Assembly (NCBI GenBank): GCA_000421085.1
Contig: ATWE01000005.1
Span: forward strand, 124,001-188,000
Direction: 5' to 3'
From: Ensifer sp. USDA 6670
GTDB taxonomy: Bacteria > Pseudomonadota > Alphaproteobacteria > Rhizobiales > Rhizobiaceae
DNA length: 64,000 nt
The notes beneath the pieces were generated by a model. That model saw only the letters and a program-made list of their open reading frames with translations. It made no database searches and was not told where the DNA came from. Position 1 is the stretch's first letter; each line of letters begins with the position of its first letter. Position numbers and translations under genes: made by a program. Positions 57,339-64,000 of the stretch are shown in pieces.

Positions 57339-58127
57339 ATGTCTCAAATCACTCTCGACGCTCCGAACTTGTTCGATCTTGCGGGAAATGTGGCTCTCGT
57401 GACCGGCGCGGGCAGCGGCATTGGCCAACGCATCGCTATGGGGCTCGCCCAGTGCGGCGCAGATGTCGGGCTGCTCGACCGCCGCACCGATGACGGCCTC
57501 GCGAAGACGGCAGATTTCATCGAAAAGTCGGGACGTCGCAGCATCCAGATCGCCGCGGACGTCACCAGCGGCGCGGCGCTCAACGACGCGGTTGCGCGTA
57601 CGGAAGCGGAACTGGGCCCGCTGACCCTGGCGCTCAACGCTGCCGGCATCGCCAATGCCAATCCGGCCGAGGAGATGGAGGAAAATCAATTCCAGACGAT
57701 GATGGACATCAACCTGAAAGGTGTTTTCCTTTCCTGCCAGGCGGAAGCGCGCGCCATGTTGAGGAACGGCCGCGGGTCGATCGTCAACATCGCCTCCATG
57801 TCCGGCGTCATCGTAAATCGCGGCCTCAACCAATGCCACTACAACGCCTCCAAGGCGGGCGTCATCCACATGACGAAGTCCATGGCGATGGAATGGGTCG
57901 GACGCGGCATCCGCGTGAACACGATCAGCCCGGGCTATACGGCAACGCCGATGAACACCCGGCCGGAAATGGTGCACCAGACCAAGCTCTTCGAGGAGCA
58001 GACGCCGATGCAGCGCATGGCGAGCGTGGACGAGATGGTCGGCCCGGCCGTTTTCCTCCTGTCGGACGCGGCGAGCTTCGTGACCGGCGTCGACCTTCTC
58101 GTCGATGGCGGCTTCTGCTGCTGGTGA
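57339..58127 (+). CDS. Short-chain dehydrogenase (probable polyol dehydrogenase)
   Basis: 262-residue SDR. The cofactor motif is TGAGSGIGQRIA (about residues 24-35), with the acidic residue of DRRTDDG favouring NAD, LNAAGIAN, the catalytic serine in NIASMSGVI and YxxxK as YNASK. The tail is VTGVDLLVDGGFCCW. The C-terminal form and the context are typical of sugar-alcohol dehydrogenases. Last gene of the transporter operon and the second SDR of the island; the two may act on different hydroxyls, or one may make the ketose and the other recycle a side product. Confidence 0.9.
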   Translation: MSQITLDAPNLFDLAGNVALVTGAGSGIGQRIAMGLAQCGADVGLLDRRTDDGLAKTADFIEKSGRRSIQIAADVTSGAALNDAVARTEAELGPLTLALNAAGIANANPAEEMEENQFQTMMDINLKGVFLSCQAEARAMLRNGRGSIVNIASMSGVIVNRGLNQCHYNASKAGVIHMTKSMAMEWVGRGIRVNTISPGYTATPMNTRPEMVHQTKLFEEQTPMQRMASVDEMVGPAVFLLSDAASFVTGVDLLVDGGFCCW

Positions 58128-58170
58128 TATCGCCGGGTTGAAGTCGGCCCCGCAATCGTCCTGGTGCCGC

Positions 58171-58812
58171 TTAAAGCCGCGCCGTCAAAAGCTTGAACCC
58201 GGCAAAGGCGAAGAAGCCGGCCATCAGGCTCTCGATGATCCGACGCGATTTCAGATAGGCGCGATGGACCGGCGCGAGCGAGAAGACGATCGCGAAGCCG
58301 CAGAAGATCACGAGACCGATCAGCATGCAGCCGCCGATGAAGGCGGCGGTGACGCCGGCCGGGGCGCCTTCCGGCATGCCGAGGGAGACCAGCATCATCC
58401 AGGCGAAGATCGCCTTCGGATTGGTCAGGTGGATCCCGAGCCCTTTGAGGTAAAGCTTCTTCAGGGAGGAAGTCGGGGGAACACGAAGGGCTGATGGTTG
58501 GGCGTCGCCCCGCATCGCCGCTCTGAGCGCGTTATAGGCAAGCCAGAATAGATAGCAGGCGCCGGCGAACTTCAGGACGATGATCGCCTGGCCATAGGTC
58601 CGGATAAGGGCCGACAGGCCGGAAGCCGTCAGCATCGCCCAGGTGTAGCTGCCGCTCAGCACGCCGAAGGCGAGCGCGAGGCCCGCGCTTCTCCCCCGGC
58701 TGATCGAGGTCGCGATGATCGCCAGGACCGCGGGGCCCGGAGAGGCAACGGCGATGACATAGGCCGTCCAGGCGACGAGGAGCTGCGGCAGATGGGGCGT
58801 GAGGTCGAGCAT
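58171..58812 (-). CDS. LysE-family amino acid exporter
   Basis: 213-residue membrane protein of the LysE/RhtB family, with about six hydrophobic segments. Seen: LLVAWTAYVIAVASPGPAVL, GRSAGLALAFGVLSGSYTWA (family G-G motif), GLGIHLTNPKAIFAWMMLVS and a C-terminal AGFFAFAGFKLLTARL. The ATG at 58812 begins the family sequence; the frame extends upstream to 59010 over non-family residues. Convergent with the island's last SDR gene. Substrate unknown; such proteins export lysine, threonine, homoserine or analogues. Confidence 0.88.
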   Translation of the reverse strand: MLDLTPHLPQLLVAWTAYVIAVASPGPAVLAIIATSISRGRSAGLALAFGVLSGSYTWAMLTASGLSALIRTYGQAIIVLKFAGACYLFWLAYNALRAAMRGDAQPSALRVPPTSSLKKLYLKGLGIHLTNPKAIFAWMMLVSLGMPEGAPAGVTAAFIGGCMLIGLVIFCGFAIVFSLAPVHRAYLKSRRIIESLMAGFFAFAGFKLLTARL

Positions 58813-58930
58813 GACGGTGTCCGATTGTCCTTGCGGACGGGACAGTAACCGAGGCGCCCGTTGATGCCAATGGGAGGTTTGGCCGTAACCACCTGCAGCA
58901 TTTTGCTGCGGCACCCGTTTCTGTTCTGCC

Positions 58931-59986
58931 TTACAGAATTTCGTCGAGCGCCGCGACCAGCTTGGCGCATTCCGCATCGGTGCCGATGGTGATGCGCAGG
59001 AAATCGGCAATCCGGGGCTTGGCGAAATGGCGGACGATCACAGCCCTTTCGCGCAGTTTCGCCGCCAGCGTCTGGCCCGCATGTCCGGGGTGGCGGGCGA
59101 AGACGAAGTTTGCCTGCGACGGCAGGACCTCGAAGCCGCGCTTTTCGAGTTCGCTCGCCAGCTTCGCCCGCGAGGAGATGATCTTGCCTCGGGTCGACTC
59201 GAACCACGCCTCGTCCTCGATTGCTGCCGTTGCACCCGCCTGGGCGGCGCGTCCGAGCGGATAGGAGTTGAAGCTGTCCTTGACGCGCTCCAGCGCCTCG
59301 ATCAGCGGGCGCTGGCCGATCGCGAAGCCGACGCGCAGGCCGGCCAGCGCGCGTGACTTCGAGAAGGTCTGAACGACGAGCAGGTTGTCGTATTTCGGAA
59401 CGAGCGCGATTGCGGATTCGCCGCCGAAATCGATATAGGCCTCGTCGATCACCACCGGCTGATCGGGATGGTCGGCCACCAGCCTTTCGATTTCGGCAAG
59501 CGGCAGGCCGATGCCGGTCGGGGCGTTCGGGTTCGGCAGGATGACCGCACCCGAGGGGCGGCGATAATCGGCGATGTCGATGCGGAATGCGGCGTCGAGC
59601 GGCACCTCCACCGCCTCGATGCCGAAGAGGCCCGCATAGGTCGTGTAGAAGCTGTAGGAGATGTCCGGAAAAAGCAGCGGCCTGTCGTGCTTCAGCAGCG
59701 CCGCGAAAGTGTGTGCCAGGACCTCGTCGGAACCGTTGCCGACGAAGACCTCGCCGACCGATACCGCGTGGCGCGTGGCGATCGCCTCCCGCAGTCCGAG
59801 AGCGACCGGATCCGGATAGAGCCGGAGATCCGTGCTTGCCGCCGCCCGGATCGCCTCCAACGCCTTTTCCGAGGGGCCATAGGGGCTCTCGTTGGTGTTG
59901 AGCTTGACGAGATTGGCCATGCGCGGCTGTTCACCGGGGACGTAAGGTTTCAGCGCGGCAACGATCGGCGACCAAAGTTTGCTCAT
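58931..59986 (-). CDS. hisC: Histidinol-phosphate aminotransferase
   Basis: 351-residue PLP enzyme of histidine synthesis, converting imidazole acetol phosphate and glutamate to histidinol phosphate. The family start reads YVPGEQ then [18 protein letters not shown]; the mid region has [29 protein letters not shown] is a substrate-side motif; [12 protein letters not shown] holds the pyridine aspartate; the PLP lysine is K210 in [15 protein letters not shown]. The ATG at 59986 begins the family sequence; upstream in-frame codons belong to the preceding gene. Four bases after ispA, so co-transcribed. Rhizobia carry several hisC paralogues, so a role with tyrosine or phenylalanine is possible. 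Confidence 0.93.
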   Translation of the reverse strand: MSKLWSPIVAALKPYVPGEQPRMANLVKLNTNESPYGPSEKALEAIRAAASTDLRLYPDPVALGLREAIATRHAVSVGEVFVGNGSDEVLAHTFAALLKHDRPLLFPDISYSFYTTYAGLFGIEAVEVPLDAAFRIDIADYRRPSGAVILPNPNAPTGIGLPLAEIERLVADHPDQPVVIDEAYIDFGGESAIALVPKYDNLLVVQTFSKSRALAGLRVGFAIGQRPLIEALERVKDSFNSYPLGRAAQAGATAAIEDEAWFESTRGKIISSRAKLASELEKRGFEVLPSQANFVFARHPGHAGQTLAAKLRERAVIVRHFAKPRIADFLRITIGTDAECAKLVAALDEIL

Positions 59987-59990
59987 GAGC

Positions 59991-60905
59991 TCAGTTCCTG
60001 CGATTGGCGATGAAGCGGGCGGTTTCGGCGAGGATCGTCGAGCGTGGCCCGTAGGGTTGAAGCAGCCCTTCCGCCTCGGCCACCAGGCTTTCGAGCCGCC
60101 GCTCGGCCCAGGGCTGGCCGTGCAGCGAGACAAGCGTGCCTTTCCCCCGCGCCGCATCCTTGCCGGTCGCCTTGCCGACGATTGAGGCATCGGCGGTGAG
60201 GTCGAGCAGGTCGTCGGCAAGCTGGAAGGCGAGGCCGATCTTTTCCCCGAAGGCGCGCAGGCGCTGGCGGTCCTCTGCCGGCGCATCGGCGATGATCGCG
60301 CCCGCCTCGCAGGCGAAGCGGATGAGGGCGCCCGTCTTCATCGACTGCAAGAGGACGATGCCGGCTTCGTCGGGGGCACTCTTTTCGGCAGCAAGATCGA
60401 GGGCCTGGCCGCCGGCCATGCCGCCATGCCCCGCGGCGCGCGCGAGCGCCAGCACGAGCGTCGTCTTCTGGCGGTCGGAGAGCGCCGTTTCCGGCGCCGC
60501 GATGATGTCGAAGGCGAAGGTCAGCAGGCTGTCGCCCGCGAGGATCGCCGTCGCCTCGTCGAAGGCGACGTGCACCGTCGGCTTTCCGCGGCGCATGTCG
60601 TCGTCGTCCATGGCCGGGAGGTCGTCATGGACGAGCGAGTAGCAGTGGATGCATTCGAGCGCGGCGCCTGTTCTGAGCGCCGCTTCCGCATTGCCGCCGA
60701 GGAGGGCCGCGCTTTCGGCGACGAGGAAAGGCCGCAGCCGCTTGCCGCCATTGAGCACGCCATGGCGCATGGCGCCGAGCAGGTTTTCCGGGCGGGCGAT
60801 TTCGCCCGCGCCCAAGGCCGGACCGAGCAATGTCTCGAGCAGCGCCTCGACCGCAACCGCGTTGGTTTTCAGGCGCGCCTGAAAGGATGATCTCTCGTCT
60901 GTCAT
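59991..60905 (-). CDS. ispA: Polyprenyl diphosphate synthase (farnesyl/geranyl diphosphate synthase, IspA-like)
   Basis: 304-residue trans-prenyltransferase that condenses IPP with allylic diphosphates. The first aspartate-rich motif is [14 protein letters not shown] (about residues 95-108), the second DDLLDLTAD (about 230-238). Also seen: [16 protein letters not shown] at the N-terminus and [14 protein letters not shown] before the second motif. The spacing fits farnesyl/geranyl synthases of the IspA type. Head of a two-gene minus-strand operon with hisC, and divergent from mtgA across 149 bases. Confidence 0.92.
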   Translation of the reverse strand: MTDERSSFQARLKTNAVAVEALLETLLGPALGAGEIARPENLLGAMRHGVLNGGKRLRPFLVAESAALLGGNAEAALRTGAALECIHCYSLVHDDLPAMDDDDMRRGKPTVHVAFDEATAILAGDSLLTFAFDIIAAPETALSDRQKTTLVLALARAAGHGGMAGGQALDLAAEKSAPDEAGIVLLQSMKTGALIRFACEAGAIIADAPAEDRQRLRAFGEKIGLAFQLADDLLDLTADASIVGKATGKDAARGKGTLVSLHGQPWAERRLESLVAEAEGLLQPYGPRSTILAETARFIANRRN

Positions 60906-61054
60906 AGAGGCTCTTTGACATGCGGCGGAGCGGCTTTCAACGGGCTTTGGCGTCGCAGCGCACAGGGCCGGTCCGCGACGACGGCGCTGCGGAGCCTTGC
61001 CTTTTGCGAGAAAGGCCGTTCAACTTTCGCTCGCCATCGCATATGAGAGGGTGA

Positions 61055-61843
61055 ATGGGACAAGACGCGGGCGGAAAAGAGGTGGACGGACGGGGCGTGG
61101 AGATCGTTTCGGAAGAACGCGAGGAGGCGGAATTGCCCGCCGGTCGCTGGACGGCCGCGCGCAGGACATGGCGTTCGCGGCGGCGTCGGCTCGTTCTCAT
61201 CGTCCTCTCCGTCCTCGTCCTGCCCTATGCCCTGATCGGCCTCTACCTCTTGGAGTTCATCCACCCGGTCTCGACGCTGATGCTGCGCGACCTCGTGCTG
61301 CTGCGCGGCTATGACCGGCAGTGGGTGGAATTCGACGACATCGCGCCGGTGCTCGTCCAGTCGGTGATGATGTCGGAGGACGGGCAGTTCTGCGCCCATG
61401 CCGGCATCGATTGGGCGCAGATGCGTGGCGTCGTCGAGGATGCGCTCGACGGCGAACAGACGCGCGGCGCCAGCACGATCCCGATGCAGACGGTCAAGAA
61501 TCTGTTCCTCTGGAACGGCCGCTCCTTCGTTCGCAAGGCGATGGAACTGCCGCTCGCGATCGCAGCCGATTTCGCCTGGAGCAAGCGGCGCCTGATGGAG
61601 ATCTACCTGAACGTCGCCGAATGGGGCGAGGGCATCTACGGGATCGAGGCCGCCGCCCGGCATCATTTCGGCGTTTCGGCGGCGAAGCTTTCGCGCCGCC
61701 AGGCCGCTCTTCTCGCCGTCTCGCTGCCGAACCCGATCGATCGCACTGCCGGCAAGCCGGGGCGTGGCCTGCGGCGTCTTGCTGCAGTGATCGAACGCCG
61801 GGCCGGCCGCTCCGGCGGTTATATCACGTGCCTTTATAATTAA
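61055..61843 (+). CDS. mtgA: Monofunctional biosynthetic peptidoglycan transglycosylase
   Basis: 262-residue GT51 enzyme polymerising lipid II glycan strands without a transpeptidase domain. One N-terminal membrane anchor ([20 protein letters not shown], about residues 46-65) follows a basic cytoplasmic stretch. Catalytic motif 1 is [18 protein letters not shown] (catalytic glutamate), then [16 protein letters not shown] and [20 protein letters not shown]. The rest of the GT51 motifs run to [13 protein letters not shown]. Full length for MtgA. Single gene, plus strand. Confidence 0.95.
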   Translation: MGQDAGGKEVDGRGVEIVSEEREEAELPAGRWTAARRTWRSRRRRLVLIVLSVLVLPYALIGLYLLEFIHPVSTLMLRDLVLLRGYDRQWVEFDDIAPVLVQSVMMSEDGQFCAHAGIDWAQMRGVVEDALDGEQTRGASTIPMQTVKNLFLWNGRSFVRKAMELPLAIAADFAWSKRRLMEIYLNVAEWGEGIYGIEAAARHHFGVSAAKLSRRQAALLAVSLPNPIDRTAGKPGRGLRRLAAVIERRAGRSGGYITCLYN

Positions 61844-61932
61844 GATGAAACCAATTCATTAGTTCGCCGGCCGCTGATGTGGCAAGGCTGCGTTTGTATC
61901 TCGCATGAGCGAACTCAGTCGGAGACAGGATC

Positions 61933-62580
61933 ATGGCCAAGCTCGTCCTCTATGTCGGCAACAAGAACTATTCGTCCTGGTCGCTGCGGCCCTGGCTCGC
62001 CCTTGCGGCCGGCGGAATTCCGTTCGAGGACGTCGTCGTTCCCTTCGATTTTGCTGCCGGAAATCCGCGTTTTCAAGAAATCTCGCCGACGGGCCGCGTT
62101 CCCGTTCTTCATCACGGCGAGATCCGCATATGGGAATCGCTCGCGATCATCGAATATGTCGCGGAGCTTTTCCCGGATGCGGGTCTCTGGCCGGAGGACC
62201 GCGCGGATCGTGCCCATGCGCGCAGCTACTCCATGGAGATGCTCTCCGGCTTTCGGGCGCTGCGCGGCGCCTGCCCGATGAACATCCGGCGGCCGAGAAA
62301 GTCGATCGCTCTGCCGGACGGCGTCAGGGATGATGTGGCACGGATCGAGACGATCTGGCGGGAGTCGGTCGAGCGATCGGGGGGCCCGTTCCTCTTCGGC
62401 CGGTTCACCGCGGCCGACGCGATGTTTGCCCCGGTCGTCAACCGTTTCGAGACCTATGAGCTCGTGACGGATCCGGCAACGCTCGCCTATATGGGCGCCG
62501 TCAAGGCGCATCCGGCCTTCCGCCAATGGGAGGAGGCGGCGAGAGAAGAGCCATGGATCGTACCGGAGGACGAGGCCTGA
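61933..62580 (+). CDS. Glutathione S-transferase family protein
   Basis: 215-residue GST-like protein. The thioredoxin-fold N-terminal domain (LVLYVGNKNYSSWSLRPWLA; SPTGRVPVLHHGEIRIWESL with the glutathione-contact P and ES residues) is followed by an all-helical C-terminal domain (FLFGRFTAADAMFAPVVNRF). NKNYSSWSLRPWL at the start is typical of a bacterial subgroup whose substrates are unknown. Lies 89 bases after mtgA with its own GGAGA-like site before ATG 61933. No pathway partner nearby. Confidence 0.9.
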   Translation: MAKLVLYVGNKNYSSWSLRPWLALAAGGIPFEDVVVPFDFAAGNPRFQEISPTGRVPVLHHGEIRIWESLAIIEYVAELFPDAGLWPEDRADRAHARSYSMEMLSGFRALRGACPMNIRRPRKSIALPDGVRDDVARIETIWRESVERSGGPFLFGRFTAADAMFAPVVNRFETYELVTDPATLAYMGAVKAHPAFRQWEEAAREEPWIVPEDEA

Positions 62581-62629
62581 AGCGGATCGAGGGCTTGCCG
62601 CGCCGAGTCGAAAATTTGCGCGCGGGGAC

Positions 62630-62658
62630 TGGTCAAAGTGCGGTTCGGCATGTATAAG
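62630..62658 (+). promoter_or_regulatory. Candidate sigma-70 promoter of rpmF
   Basis: TGGTCA (62630-62635), 17-base spacer, TATAAG (62653-62658), 86 bases before the rpmF start. The -10 box matches five of six consensus positions and the -35 four of six, with optimal spacing. Confidence 0.45.
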
Positions 62659-62743
62659 CGCGCGAAATTCCGAGATCGACATCTGTTTGACCCGGCCATT
62701 TTCGGCTGCTGAACAGTGTTTTGCCCGATAAGTGGAGAATGAA

Positions 62744-62929
62744 ATGGCTGTACCGAAAAGAAAAACGAGCCCGTCCAAGCGTGGCATGCGCCGTTCCGCT
62801 GACGCCCTCAAGGCTCCGACCTACATCGAAGACAAGAACTCCGGCGAACTGCGCCGCCCGCATCACATCGACCTGAAGACCGGCATGTATCGCGGTCGCC
62901 AGGTCCTGACGCCGAAGGAAAACGCATAA
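62744..62929 (+). CDS. rpmF: 50S ribosomal protein L32
   Basis: 61-residue ribosomal protein. [20 protein letters not shown] is the diagnostic N-terminus of bL32, followed by [20 protein letters not shown]. No zinc-binding cysteines, so this is the cysteine-free form. The ATG at 62744 is preferred over the in-frame ATG at 62732 because GGAG (62734-62737) precedes it and MAVPK is the family start. Followed by a strong terminator. Confidence 0.97.
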   Translation: MAVPKRKTSPSKRGMRRSADALKAPTYIEDKNSGELRRPHHIDLKTGMYRGRQVLTPKENA

Positions 62930-62956
62930 GCGTTTCCGCCTGCGGAATGAAGTTCG

Positions 62957-62986
62957 AAGGGTCGGCATTGCCGGCCCTTTTTCTTT
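62957..62986 (+). terminator. Rho-independent terminator of rpmF
   Basis: Stem AAGGGTCGGC / GCCGGCCCTT (one G-U pair), loop ATT, then TTTCTTT. Starts 27 bases after the rpmF stop codon. Confidence 0.88.
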
Positions 62987-63002
62987 GGTGGACCGAGGGG
63001 GG

Positions 63003-63581
63003 TCAGCCCAGATTGTCGAGTTTCGTCTGAAGGGCGCGAAGCTGTTCCTTCAGTTCGTCGATGTCCTTCGCCTCGGCCTTCCTGGTTTCCTTGGCCGGCG
63101 GGGCGGCCATGAAGGGCGAAAACATCTGCATGGCCTGATGGAACATTTCGGTGTTGCGCCGGACCTGTTCCTCGACGAGCTGCAGCGGCACCTTCAGGTT
63201 CTTGCCGATCGGCGTATCGCCGAAGGCCTTGGTGATCTGCTCTCGCATCTGCGCCTGCTGTTCGGTGAAGGCCTGCATCGAGTGCTCGAGATAGCTCGGC
63301 ACGACCATCTGCATCTGGTCGCCATAGAAGGAGATCAACTGGCGGAGAAAGGAAATCGGCAGGAGCGTGTTGCCGGTCTTCGACTCCTGCTCGAAGATGA
63401 TCTGCGTCAGCACGGAGTGGGTTATGTCTTCGCCGGACTTGGCATCCTGCACTATGAAGTCCTCGCCCCGCTTCACCATGACAGCCAGGTCGTCGAGGGT
63501 CACGTAAGTGCTCGTACCGGTATTGTAGAGTCGCCGGTTCGCGTATTTCTTGATAACGATCTGGCCTTCGTTTTTCCCCAT
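63003..63581 (-). CDS. phaR: Polyhydroxyalkanoate synthesis repressor PhaR
   Basis: 192-residue regulator of PHB metabolism that binds both PHB granules and DNA. The PHB/PHA accumulation DNA-binding domain occupies about residues 8-70 (IVIKKYANRRLYNTGTSTYV; TLDDLAVMVKRGEDFIVQDA). The PHB accumulation domain follows (FLRQLISFYGDQMQMVVPSY), with an amphipathic, Lys/Glu-rich C-terminal coiled coil (ELKEQLRALQTKLDNL). Divergent from phaA across 222 bases, where TGC-rich candidate sites occur. The typical product represses phasin and PHB genes. Confidence 0.95.
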   Translation of the reverse strand: MGKNEGQIVIKKYANRRLYNTGTSTYVTLDDLAVMVKRGEDFIVQDAKSGEDITHSVLTQIIFEQESKTGNTLLPISFLRQLISFYGDQMQMVVPSYLEHSMQAFTEQQAQMREQITKAFGDTPIGKNLKVPLQLVEEQVRRNTEMFHQAMQMFSPFMAAPPAKETRKAEAKDIDELKEQLRALQTKLDNLG

Positions 63582-63716
63582 CAGGGTCTCCTCTCACCCA
63601 TGGTCCCGTCTTTATTGTATTTTTCAGAGTATCCGCAAAAGAGCGCCACTGACAATCTCTTTGTGCAATGCGGCGACGCAGGTGCGAACAAGCGCCGGCA
63701 AGTCACCGTGAAGCTT

Positions 63717-63730
63717 TTGCGGCAGTGCAA
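63717..63730. promoter_or_regulatory. Candidate PhaR-type TGC-rich site between phaR and phaA
   Basis: TTGC-GGCAGT-GCAA, four-base inverted arms, 74 bases before the phaA ATG; a second TGC-rich run (TTGTGCAATGCGGCGACGCA) lies at 63661-63680. PhaR proteins are reported to bind TGC-rich sequences. The match is loose. Confidence 0.3.
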
Positions 63731-63803
63731 CTAGCCGTTTGACTCGCGCTCTTCCCTTTGCCAGTCTGCCTCCATCAGGCAAAGCAAATATGAGGAACGT
63801 CCC

Positions 63804-64000
63804 ATGAGCAATCCCTCGATCGTCATCGCCAGCGCCGCCCGCACGGCCGTCGGCTCCTTCAATGGTGCCTTCGGCAACACTCCCGCGCACGAACTGGGCG
63901 CGGCCGCCATCAAGGCGGTGCTCGAACGGGCGGGCGTCGAAGCGGGCGAAGTGGACGAGGTGATCCTCGGCCAGGTGCTGCCGGCGGGCGAGGGGCAGAA
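63804..64000 (+). CDS. phaA: Acetyl-CoA C-acetyltransferase PhaA (3' end cut by window)
   Basis: First 65 codons of a thiolase, the first step of PHB synthesis (two acetyl-CoA to acetoacetyl-CoA). The N-terminus is SNPSIVIASAARTAVGSFNG, followed by GAFGNTPAHELGAAAI and VDEVILGQVLPAGEGQ; this is the classical biosynthetic thiolase start. The catalytic cysteine lies beyond the window. GAGGAA at 63792-63797 precedes the ATG at 63804. Divergent from phaR, as known in S. meliloti, where the gene is also called phbA. Confidence 0.93.
   Translation, partial: MSNPSIVIASAARTAVGSFNGAFGNTPAHELGAAAIKAVLERAGVEAGEVDEVILGQVLPAGEGQ

Noticed and set aside
49269..58127. Resemblance to an AI-2 (lsr) uptake and processing operon
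   Set aside because: SorC regulator, FGGY kinase and RbsABC importer fit lsr, but there is no LsrF- or LsrG-like gene, the kinase looks GlpK-like, and the transketolase halves and SDRs point to sugar or polyol catabolism.

Overview
The window reads as chromosomal DNA of a Sinorhizobium (Ensifer), very probably S. meliloti or a close relative. The reasons are the linked cyclic beta-1,2-glucan genes ndvB, opgC-like and ndvA, followed by a LuxR-type gene at the position known for expR (between ndvA and pyc) and then pyc. Further on come ispG, hisC, ispA, mtgA, rpmF, phaR and phaA. High GC, ATGA/TGATG gene overlaps and GC-rich mosaic palindromes between genes also fit. The species call is inferred from recognised gene content and order, not from a database search.

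Region 1 (1-15899, all plus strand): a catabolic locus of thirteen genes. It holds a LacI regulator cut by the window edge, a Gfo/Idh oxidoreductase, a CoA-transferase, an enoyl-CoA hydratase, an aldehyde dehydrogenase, a CUT1 sugar ABC transporter of the glucose/mannose type, two GMC flavin oxidoreductases, an SDR and a MOFRL glycerate kinase. Region 2 (15993-18023): a class III aminotransferase divergent from an XRE-cupin regulator. Region 3 (18233-24885): a minus-strand operon hglS - D-2-hydroxyglutarate dehydrogenase - amaB-like ALDH - aatB with a divergent LysR gene. Together these give a nearly complete lower lysine/2-aminoadipate route to 2-oxoglutarate.

Region 4 (25211-37094): ndvB (synthase), an OpgC/Cgm-like succinyltransferase and convergent ndvA (exporter), making, decorating and exporting cyclic glucan. 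Region 5 (37475-42008): a frameshifted expR and pyruvate carboxylase, separated by a folded intergenic repeat. Region 6 (42042-46912): a polar amino acid ABC transporter (cystine-like), a DeoR regulator, a 15-codon remnant of a VOC/glyoxalase gene and an MFS transporter. ispG follows at 47096.

Region 7 (48437-58127): a self-contained carbohydrate or polyol island. It contains two SDR dehydrogenases, a SorC regulator, an FGGY kinase, a transketolase split into two subunits and an RbsABC-type importer, with similar AT-rich operator-like sites at the three key upstream regions. This is the best candidate for an undescribed pathway. Region 8 (58171-64000): housekeeping genes (LysE exporter, hisC, ispA, mtgA, GST, rpmF) and the PHB genes phaR and phaA; phaA is cut by the window end. 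I saw no tRNA or rRNA gene, CRISPR array, insertion sequence or prophage.
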